Assembly (NCBI GenBank): GCA_019348445.1
Contig: JAHWJK010000023.1
Coordinates: 10,471-16,267 of the forward strand
Direction: 5' to 3'
Source of the DNA: Actinomycetota bacterium
GTDB taxonomy: Bacteria; Actinomycetota; CADDZG01; WHSQ01
Length of the DNA stretch: 5,797 bases
The notes beneath the pieces were generated by a model, which worked only from the letters and a program-made list of their open reading frames with translations, had not been told where the DNA came from and did not search any database. How positions within the stretch are numbered: the stretch's first letter is position 1; the number at the start of each line of letters is the position of its first letter. Below, piece after piece: positions 1 to 4,523 of the stretch. The position numbers and the translations under genes are program-made.

Positions 1-195
1 CTGATCAACTTGCTGCCGTTGCCGCCGTTGGACGGCGGCCACCTCGCCGTGCTCGCGGTGGAAGCGGTCACGCGGAAGCGAGTAGACATGCGCAAGCTGA
101 TCCCGATCGCGGCCGCGGTCATATCGTTCTTCGTTCTGTTGTTCTTCGCGGTGCTGTACCTGGATCTAGCGCGCCCGCTCGAGGTGCCGCTCTAG
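1..195 (+). CDS. rseP: RseP-type site-2 protease (M50 zinc metalloprotease), C-terminal fragment
   Basis: The 5' end lies outside the window; the last 64 codons are present, ending in TAG at 193-195. The fragment begins with LINLLPLPPLDGGH, the NxxPxPxLDGG motif of the M50 site-2 protease family. Its Asp (fragment residue 11) is the third zinc ligand in this family, alongside the HExxH motif that must lie upstream. A hydrophobic segment at fragment residues about 33-55 is the last transmembrane helix, followed by a short tail ending in EVPL. Family members cleave transmembrane segments of anti-sigma factors and remnant signal peptides within the membrane. Location just before ispG matches the dxr–rseP–ispG order known in actinobacteria, which supports RseP over other M50 proteins. 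Only the fragment can be judged; the HExxH and PDZ regions are not visible. Confidence 0.9.
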   Translation: MINLLPLPPLDGGHLAVLAVEAVTRKRVDMRKLIPIAAAVISFFVLLFFAVLYLDLARPLEVPL

Positions 196-199
196 TCGC

Positions 200-556
200 T
201 CAGCCGCGCGACGCGAACGCTTTCAGGACCTTCCCTACATCCGACATCTTCCGCTTGTCGAGGAAGTCGTCGGCCCAGTTCGGCTTGTCGGCGAGGAATC
301 CGGAGAACGCGATGATGCGCGCGTCGGGGACCTTTTCCCGGAGAAGCGGCGCGAGCTGCGCGCCGTTCATCTGGGGCATGAGGAAGTCCAGCAATACGAA
401 GTCCGGTTGGTGCTCCTCGCTCAGCGCCAGTGCTTCCTGCGACGTAGCGGCTCCGCCCACGACTTCGAAGCCGTCTCGGTCGAGGAGTCGCGTGACGAGG
501 TCTCTGATCTCGAGGCTGTCGTCAACGATTAGAACGGTCCCGCGAGGATCGGCCAT
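200..556 (-). CDS. Stand-alone receiver-domain response regulator (CheY-like)
   Basis: This 118-residue protein is a single REC domain with no output domain. The acidic pair is Asp12-Asp13 (VLIVDDS), the phospho-acceptor is Asp57 in FVLLDFLMP, the switch position is Ser85 in AFSG, and the conserved lysine is probably Lys101 in LDKRK. The usual Pro after that lysine is replaced by Arg. All catalytic positions are present, so it should be phosphorylated by a histidine kinase, but no kinase is encoded here. The ATG start gives a full-length domain. The best ribosome-binding match (GGAGA) lies about 13 nt upstream, rather far. The gene is convergent with rseP (4-nt gap) and divergent from ispG (110-nt spacer). 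It may signal by protein contact like CheY or Spo0F, possibly with the PAS-GGDEF-REC protein at 1846-3405; that link is inference from proximity only. Confidence 0.92.
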   Translation of the reverse strand: MADPRGTVLIVDDSLEIRDLVTRLLDRDGFEVVGGAATSQEALALSEEHQPDFVLLDFLMPQMNGAQLAPLLREKVPDARIIAFSGFLADKPNWADDFLDKRKMSDVGKVLKAFASRG

Positions 557-585
557 CTAGAGGAGGGTTCTCCATTCATCTTCGA

Positions 586-626
586 CGGATATCCGCGAAC
601 AATCTTACTTTCTCCAACGTTCGTGG
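586..626. promoter_or_regulatory. Palindrome and imperfect inverted repeat in the receiver gene–ispG divergent spacer
   Basis: The 110-nt spacer at 557-666 holds no gene. It contains a perfect 10-bp palindrome, CGGATATCCG, at 586-595. Overlapping it is an imperfect inverted repeat, CCGCGAAC (593-600) and GTTCGTGG (619-626), with one G-T mismatch and an 18-nt spacer. A minus-strand TAAGAT at 602-607 could be the -10 box of the receiver gene. These elements sit where regulators of either divergent gene could bind, but short dyads arise by chance and no known regulator site was recognised. Confidence 0.25.
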
Positions 627-649
627 CCTATCAAACCTCCACCGACTCC

Positions 650-655
650 TAGACT
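650..655 (+). promoter_or_regulatory. Possible -10 box of ispG
   Basis: TAGACT fits the TAnnnT -10 pattern of actinobacterial housekeeping promoters. It would place transcription start near 662, only about 5 nt before the ispG ATG, giving an almost leaderless mRNA. No good -35 box is seen at the expected distance (627-632 reads CCTATC). A weak purine run, GAGAG at 656-660, could alternatively serve as a ribosome binding site if transcription starts further upstream. Confidence 0.3.
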
Positions 656-666
656 GAGAGATAGCG

Positions 667-1845
667 ATGTACAAAAGACGACAAACCAGGCAGATCCACG
701 TCGGTTCGGTCGCGGTTGGCGGTGGCGCGCCCATCTCGATCCAGTCGATGACGACCACGAAGACCGACGACGTAGACGCGACCCTGATCCAGGTTCATGA
801 GCTGGCGACTCAGGGTGCGGACATCGTTCGAGTAGCGGTCCCGCACGAGGGCGACGCTCGAGCGCTGCCGACGATCGTTGCCGAGGGCGGAGTTCCGATC
901 ATCGCCGACATCCACTTCTCGGTCCGGCTGGCGATGATGGCGATCGAAGCCGGCGTCCACGGCCTTCGCCTTAATCCCGGAAACATGCGCAACCCGCAGC
1001 ACGTGAAGGACGTAGCGGTGGCAGCGAAAGAGCGGGGGATCCCGATCCGGATCGGGGTGAACGCGGGATCGCTCGACAAGACGCTCGTTGCCAAGTACGG
1101 ACGTCCGACTGCGGAAGCCCTAGTGGAGAGCGCGCTGCACGAGATCTCGTTGCTCGAGGAACACGGGTTTACCGACATAAAGGTCTCGGTCAAGCACCAG
1201 AACGTCATGGAGATGATCAACGCGTACCGGTTGCTCTCCGAGAAGACCGACGCCCCACTTCATCTTGGCGTCACCGAAGCAGGCACTCCGAAGCAGGGGA
1301 GCATCAAGTCCGCGATCGGCATCGGAACCCTCCTCGCAGAAGGTATCGGCGACACGATCCGCGTGTCGCTTACGGCCGAACCGGTAGAGGAAGTGAAGCT
1401 TGCTAAGCAGATCCTGAACGCGATGGGCATCCGCCAAGACACGTTCGATCTCGTTGCTTGTCCGTCGTGCGGGCGCGCCGAGCTGGACGTGTTCGAGCTC
1501 GCACAGAAGGTCGAAGCGGCGATAGAGAAGATGGATCTTCCTCCGATGCAGATCGCGGTGATGGGTTGCGAAGTCAACGGTCCGGGAGAAGCGCGTGATG
1601 CCGATATCGGCATAGCGGCGGGACCGGGACGCGGCTTGTTGTTCTCGAAAGGCAAGCAGATCGGTTGGGTCCCACACGACCAACTCGTGGACGCGCTCCT
1701 CAAAGAAGCCGAACGTGTTGCCGCGGAGATCCGCTCTACCGGCGACGTCGCGACCGGGTCCCCGACGGTCGTCAAAGGCGCAGGTCGGCGACTCCTCGAC
1801 GTCGGTTTCCGAGGGGCGGGCGGGGGGACCGGCCAGGCCAACTAG
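667..1845 (+). CDS. ispG: 4-hydroxy-3-methylbut-2-en-1-yl diphosphate synthase (IspG/GcpE)
   Basis: IspG converts 2-C-methyl-D-erythritol 2,4-cyclodiphosphate to HMBPP, the penultimate step of the MEP pathway to IPP and DMAPP, in the cytosol with a [4Fe-4S] cluster and an external electron donor. The 392-residue product starts with the family's RRQTRQIHVGSV and ISIQSMTT segments. An N-terminal TIM-barrel region contains RLNPGN (101-106) and RIGVNAGSL (128-136). The C-terminal domain carries the cluster ligands: Cys265 and Cys268 in ACPSCGR, Cys301 in MGCEVNGPGEA, and Glu308 in the same motif. All four ligands are intact. The ATG at 667 is chosen because homology begins within a few residues. 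Residues from about 353 to 392 form a Gly/Ala/Arg-rich, probably disordered tail beyond the conserved fold. The stop codon abuts the stop of the convergent gene with no intergenic base. Confidence 0.98.
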   Translation: MYKRRQTRQIHVGSVAVGGGAPISIQSMTTTKTDDVDATLIQVHELATQGADIVRVAVPHEGDARALPTIVAEGGVPIIADIHFSVRLAMMAIEAGVHGLRLNPGNMRNPQHVKDVAVAAKERGIPIRIGVNAGSLDKTLVAKYGRPTAEALVESALHEISLLEEHGFTDIKVSVKHQNVMEMINAYRLLSEKTDAPLHLGVTEAGTPKQGSIKSAIGIGTLLAEGIGDTIRVSLTAEPVEEVKLAKQILNAMGIRQDTFDLVACPSCGRAELDVFELAQKVEAAIEKMDLPPMQIAVMGCEVNGPGEARDADIGIAAGPGRGLLFSKGKQIGWVPHDQLVDALLKEAERVAAEIRSTGDVATGSPTVVKGAGRRLLDVGFRGAGGGTGQAN

Positions 1846-3405
1846 CTATCTACGCACTCCGCGTTTCATCAGGTTCTCCATCCTGACCCGTAAAGCTTCC
1901 TGATCGAACGGCCGCAGTACGTATTCGTCGGCTCCCGCGCGGAGACTGTCCAACTCGGTCGAACCATCGCCGGCCGTTGCCAGCATGATGAGAGGGATCG
2001 TGCTCGTCGACGGGGCCTGGCGCAAACGTCGTGCGACATCCGTGCCTACGAGGTCTGGCATCGAGTAATCGAGGAGGATCACGTCCGGTCGCTCTAGAGT
2101 CGCGCGCCGGATCACCTCTTCGCCGTTCTGAGCCGTGATGACCTCGAACTCGTCGCCGAACGAGCGTTCCGCGTCGGTTCTTACGGCGACATCGTCATCT
2201 CCGACGAGTAGTCGCGGGCGATTCGCCTTGCTCAGCTTCGCCTGGTACATCAGCACGTCCGCCTGTCGCATGAGGTCTTCGATCGGGACCGGCTGATGGG
2301 GGTCGTAGTTCGCGCGTCCGACGCTCAACGAGACCTTGTACGGCCGGATGCCCTGAGCGTTATGCAACTCGACGTTCGTGTTCAGTCGACCTACAGGCGT
2401 ATCGACGTCGAGCTCGTTATCAGCCGTCATGAGAACGCAGAATTCGTCACCTCCGACGCGGGCGACGATGTCGGATTCGCGGAAGGTGTCCCGCAGGATC
2501 GTGGCGGCGTCTGAGATTGCACGATCGCCTTCTTTGTGGCCGAAGTTGTCGTTGATCGTCTTCAGGTTGTTGAGGTCGATGAACAGCAGCGCAAGGGGTT
2601 TCTTATCCCGACGCGCGATGCTCATCTGGTGTTCGGCGAGCAGCATGAACCCGCGCCGGTTGTTCAGGCCGGTGAGCTCGTCCAGGAGAGCGAGGCGCCG
2701 AAGCTCTTCGCTTCGCTTTCGTTCGCCGATGTCTCGGGCGATGGTCGAGATTCCGATGATCGTTCCGTCAGCGTCTCGGATCGGCGACAAGGTGAGCGAT
2801 ACGTCTACGGTGCTCCCGTCCTTGTGCAGGCGAATCGTGTCGAAGTTCTGTATCGGCTCTCCGTGGAGAACCCGGTCCCAGATCTCGGCTGCCTCGTCGT
2901 GACGGTCCTCGGGGATGAGCAGTGAATAAGAGTTCCCGACGATCTCGTCCGCGGTGAAACCGTGGAGGCGTTCGGCCGCGGGGTTCCAACTCATGACCCG
3001 GCCATCGAGATCGCGCCCGAAGATCGCGTCGTTGCTCGATTCCACGATCGCGGCCATCTGCCGCGCGACCCTCGCTCGATCGAGTTCGGCAGATTGCCGC
3101 GCGAGAGTCTCGCTGGCGCGCGCTAGCGATTCGGCTTGGCCGACGAAGACGTCCAGCGCGAAGAGTGTCATCGCGAGCGATATCGCGGCGAAGAACAACA
3201 GCTCGGCGACCTGGAAGGGAAGCTCGAGCTCGGGGGGCATGTCGATCACCTCGGGGACGTGCCACACGATCGCCAACAACCCCGCGAACGCGAGCGTTAC
3301 GGCGGCAGGAAAGCGGAAGATCTGACGGTGGCCGAGGTAATGCGAGAGCCCGATCAGGGCGACGCCCATGGCGATGACGAGGATCGACTCGAACTGGAGC
3401 GTCAC
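1846..3405 (-). CDS. Membrane-bound PAS-GGDEF-receiver protein, probable diguanylate cyclase
   Basis: The product has 519 residues. Three hydrophobic helices (about 5-24, 33-50, 66-88) are followed by a likely coiled coil (about 90-118), a PAS domain with PAC motif (about 114-230), a GGDEF domain (about 237-400) and a C-terminal REC domain (about 398-517). The GGDEF site is complete: Asp277 in FIDLNN, then RVGGDEF at 316-322. An RxxD inhibitory site (Arg309–Asp312) lies five residues before GGDEF, so it should make c-di-GMP from GTP with product inhibition. The REC domain has Asp403-Asp405, phospho-acceptor Asp446 (VILLDYSMP) and Thr477, but Arg498 (LRPF) replaces the usual Lys. REC after GGDEF reverses the common PleD/WspR order. 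No EAL domain or kinase is present. The start is GTG, overlapping the upstream TGA as GTGA, which implies translational coupling. Confidence 0.94.
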   Translation of the reverse strand: MTLQFESILVIAMGVALIGLSHYLGHRQIFRFPAAVTLAFAGLLAIVWHVPEVIDMPPELELPFQVAELLFFAAISLAMTLFALDVFVGQAESLARASETLARQSAELDRARVARQMAAIVESSNDAIFGRDLDGRVMSWNPAAERLHGFTADEIVGNSYSLLIPEDRHDEAAEIWDRVLHGEPIQNFDTIRLHKDGSTVDVSLTLSPIRDADGTIIGISTIARDIGERKRSEELRRLALLDELTGLNNRRGFMLLAEHQMSIARRDKKPLALLFIDLNNLKTINDNFGHKEGDRAISDAATILRDTFRESDIVARVGGDEFCVLMTADNELDVDTPVGRLNTNVELHNAQGIRPYKVSLSVGRANYDPHQPVPIEDLMRQADVLMYQAKLSKANRPRLLVGDDDVAVRTDAERSFGDEFEVITAQNGEEVIRRATLERPDVILLDYSMPDLVGTDVARRLRQAPSTSTIPLIMLATAGDGSTELDSLRAGADEYVLRPFDQEALRVRMENLMKRGVRR

Positions 3406-3719
3406 TCGTCGCGATCCGGCTGCTGCTGCTCGAGGATCGACGCCCCCTCCTTGGAGCCGAGCAGATAGAGCCCGATCGGGAGCAGGATCGCGGCCGCGAT
3501 CCGCGCCCCGGTCGTGAAGCGGTTGAAGTCGTCGGTGCCGATGACTGCGGCATAGATCGGGATCGCGAACAAGATCAGTGCGACACCGATGACGGCCGGG
3601 CCGATCCGGATACGTGTCTTGGCTCCCGACGTGTGGCGGATGACGACCGATATGAGCACGGCTGCGAACAGCAGCATGATCAGCGCTGCCGCCTGCATGA
3701 GCTCGATGAACGGGTTCAC
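3402..3719 (-). CDS. Small three-helix membrane protein, unknown function
   Basis: I do not recognise a family. The 105-residue product has three strongly hydrophobic segments (about 8-27, 40-60 and 72-88), with basic residues between the first two (RHTSGAKTRIR) and a polar, acidic C-terminus (EQQQPDRDE). No signal peptide cleavage site or catalytic motif stands out. The chosen start is GTG (3717-3719) with AAGG about 6 nt upstream; an in-frame ATG lies at residue 8, so the true start may be shorter. It follows the bL37 gene by 28 nt and overlaps the GGDEF gene by 4 nt, so it is very probably cotranslated with the latter. It might be a membrane partner of the cyclase; that is inference from gene coupling alone. 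Confidence 0.8.
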   Translation of the reverse strand: MNPFIELMQAAALIMLLFAAVLISVVIRHTSGAKTRIRIGPAVIGVALILFAIPIYAAVIGTDDFNRFTTGARIAAAILLPIGLYLLGSKEGASILEQQQPDRDE

Positions 3720-3747
3720 GACGCCTTCGTCGGCTGGGGTAGTTGGG

Positions 3748-3831
3748 TTATTTCCGGCCCGCGTTGGGGCGCTTGCCGTGATTCGCCTTGTTCTTGCGGC
3801 GGGTCCGACGCTTCCTTGCCTTCTTGGCCAC
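3748..3831 (-). CDS. Small basic ribosomal protein of the bL37 type (27 aa)
   Basis: Reading the minus strand from a GTG at 3829-3831 to TAA at 3748-3750 gives a 27-residue, extremely basic peptide beginning MAKKARKRRTRRK and ending NKANHGKRPNAGRK. The Met-Ala-Lys start, the Arg/Lys run and the NHGKRPNA signature match, from memory, the tiny large-subunit protein bL37 first described in mycobacterial ribosome structures, where it is an actinobacteria-specific component. The Gly/Arg/Lys-rich tail after NHGKRPNA is a few residues longer than the version I recall. GTG is preferred because the strong Shine-Dalgarno run GGGAGGGGGG lies just before it; an in-frame ATG at 3844-3846 adjoins that run and would give 32 residues. 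It heads the minus-strand group, 28 nt before the next gene. Confidence 0.85.
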   Translation of the reverse strand: MAKKARKRRTRRKNKANHGKRPNAGRK

Positions 3832-3841
3832 CGACCCCCCT
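3832..3841 (-). promoter_or_regulatory. Ribosome binding site that decides the bL37 start
   Basis: The minus strand carries a purine run GGAGGGGGGT-CG directly before the GTG at 3829-3831. Because this run is separated by only a few bases from the GTG and adjoins the upstream ATG (3844-3846), it favours initiation at GTG, yielding the conserved Met-Ala-Lys N-terminus. Confidence 0.6.
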
Positions 3842-3867
3842 CCCATCAGTCGTTTTCGCGAGCCGAC

Positions 3868-3873
3868 AGTGTA
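3868..3873 (-). promoter_or_regulatory. Possible -10 box for the bL37–membrane protein–GGDEF operon
   Basis: On the minus strand this reads TACACT, a TAnnnT match 36 nt before the GTG start of the bL37 gene. It would give a leader of about 30 nt ending in the GGGAGGGGGG ribosome binding site. No clear -35 hexamer lies 16-19 nt upstream. All three downstream minus-strand genes lack room for their own promoters outside coding sequence, so one promoter near here for the whole group is plausible. Confidence 0.3.
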
Positions 3874-3883
3874 CGGAACGCTC

Positions 3884-3899
3884 CCCTGGAGCACCAGGG
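3884..3899. repeat. Perfect 6-bp hairpin with 4-nt loop
   Basis: CCCTGG (3884-3889) and CCAGGG (3894-3899) form a perfect inverted repeat around AGCA. It sits between the putative start regions of the divergent bL37 and rimP transcripts, upstream of both predicted -10 boxes. It could be a protein-binding dyad for either promoter. No T-run follows on either strand, so it is not a convincing terminator. Confidence 0.35.
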
Positions 3900-3915
3900 T
3901 TCACGAGGGGACGAG

Positions 3916-3945
3916 GGGCTGCTGTGGTAGATTCGACAGCTGCCC
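3916..3945. promoter_or_regulatory. Dyad GGGCTGCTGT-N10-ACAGCTGCCC centred on the putative rimP -10 box
   Basis: The arms at 3916-3925 and 3936-3945 are complementary at 9 of 10 positions (a single T-T mismatch). The 10-nt centre holds GGTAGATTCG, so the dyad's midpoint (between 3930 and 3931) coincides with the midpoint of the TAGATT -10 candidate. A dimeric repressor bound here would block RNA polymerase; alternatively, if transcription starts further upstream, the arms form an RNA stem. No named regulator matches. Confidence 0.4.
3925..3933 (+). promoter_or_regulatory. Candidate extended -10 promoter of the rimP-nusA-infB operon
   Basis: TGGTAGATT contains the TGn extension followed by TAGATT, a TAnnnT -10 match. 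The expected -35 position (about 3905-3910, GAGGGG) is poor, which the extended -10 could offset. Transcription would begin near 3940, giving a leader of about 100 nt that includes the hairpin at 3999-4019 before the rimP start. No plus-strand gene lies within 2 kb upstream, so the operon needs a promoter in this region. Confidence 0.42.
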
Positions 3946-3998
3946 TGAGCAGGAGTTTTCACCGCAATACCGTCAACCAGTCGAACAGAAGTACGTGT

Positions 3999-4019
3999 GA
4001 GCCCCTCGCTGAGGGGCTC
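3999..4019 (+). terminator. Perfect 9-bp hairpin in the rimP leader, possible attenuator
   Basis: GAGCCCCTC (3999-4007), loop GCT, and GAGGGGCTC (4011-4019) form a perfect GC-rich stem followed by TGTTGTTG, a weak T-rich tail resembling an intrinsic terminator. The next plus-strand gene upstream is ispG, about 2.1 kb away with opposing genes between, so there is no obvious upstream transcript to end. The likelier role is in the leader of rimP itself: premature termination, pausing, or control of access to the ribosome binding site 8 nt downstream. Confidence 0.5.
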
Positions 4020-4027
4020 TGTTGTTG

Positions 4028-4033
4028 AAGGGG
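4028..4033 (+). promoter_or_regulatory. Ribosome binding site that decides the rimP start
   Basis: AAGGGG lies 5 nt before the GTG at 4039-4041. Earlier in-frame GTG codons at 3997 (inside the hairpin region) and 4033 (inside this site) are unlikely starts, since the first would translate the hairpin and has no ribosome binding site. Confidence 0.6.
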
Positions 4034-4038
4034 TGGTC

Positions 4039-4497
4039 GTGAGCGCGCTCGACGAGGTCAGGGACCTTGCCGAGGCGGTCGTTCGCCGCCGGGACCTCGA
4101 GTTGTGGGACGTCGAGTTCGCGGGTCAGGCCGGGAACTCGGTGGTTCGGGTATTCGTGCACGCCGACGACGGCGTCGATCTCGATACCGTCGCCGCGGTC
4201 TCGGAGGAGATCTCCCGGGGCCTCGACCTGAAGGACCCGATCCCCGGTCGGTACACGCTCGAGGTGTCGACGCCGGGGCTCGAACGGAACCTGCGGACGC
4301 CCGATCACTTCGAGCGGTCGGTTGGAGACAAGGTGGTGGTCAAGACCACCGAGGTCCTGACCGGAAACAGTCACAGGATCGAGGGGACGGTCGTGGAGGC
4401 GAGTTCGGACGTCGTCGTCCTGGATGCGAACGAAGAGAAGGTTGAAGTCCCGTACGGACTGATCAAGTCGGCCCGCACGGTCTTCGAGTGGAGATGA
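4039..4497 (+). CDS. rimP: Ribosome maturation factor RimP
   Basis: RimP binds the free 30S subunit and is needed for its late maturation, helping assembly of the central pseudoknot and head region. From the GTG at 4039 the product is 152 residues, the usual family length. The N-terminal alpha/beta domain (about 1-86) includes ELWDVEF (21-27), VRVFVHADDGVDLD (36-49) and the hallmark DPIPGRYTLEVSTPGLER (66-83). The C-terminal SH3-like barrel (about 87-152) runs from HFERSVGDKVVV to the ending EVPYGLIKSARTVFEW. This is the first gene of a rimP-nusA-infB operon, 26 nt before nusA. The leader contains a dyad over the -10 candidate and a strong hairpin. A longer version from the GTG at 3997 is open but rejected because it would translate the leader hairpin. 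Confidence 0.96.
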   Translation: MSALDEVRDLAEAVVRRRDLELWDVEFAGQAGNSVVRVFVHADDGVDLDTVAAVSEEISRGLDLKDPIPGRYTLEVSTPGLERNLRTPDHFERSVGDKVVVKTTEVLTGNSHRIEGTVVEASSDVVVLDANEEKVEVPYGLIKSARTVFEWR

Positions 4498-4523
4498 TCT
4501 AGAACGGACAGAGAGGTGGAGTC

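Noticed and set aside
1041..1056. Perfect 16-bp palindrome CCCGATCCGGATCGGG inside ispG
   Set aside because: It encodes the family-conserved IPIRIG segment; conserved residues plus GC-biased codons explain it without a regulatory role.
1260..1841. 193-codon minus-strand frame inside ispG
   Set aside because: Antisense shadow of ispG; Ser/Arg/Pro-rich with no domain motif.
2378..2902. 174-codon plus-strand frame antisense to the GGDEF gene
   Set aside because: Low-complexity Ser/Arg composition, no ribosome binding site or family match; opposite strand has an intact GGDEF domain.
2768..3553. 261-codon minus-strand frame overlapping the GGDEF gene in another frame
   Set aside because: Extremely Arg/Ser-rich composition typical of an out-of-frame reading; the overlapping frame carries real PAS and membrane segments.
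3860..4000. Possible tRNA or small RNA gene in the rimP upstream region
   Set aside because: A GGTTC stretch near 3898 recalls a T-loop, but no matching acceptor, anticodon or D-arm stems could be arranged around it.
3997..4038. Upstream GTG start for rimP adding 14 residues
   Set aside because: It would translate the 9-bp hairpin, lacks a ribosome binding site, and lengthens the protein beyond the family's usual N-terminus; AAGGGG before the GTG at 4039 is a better choice.
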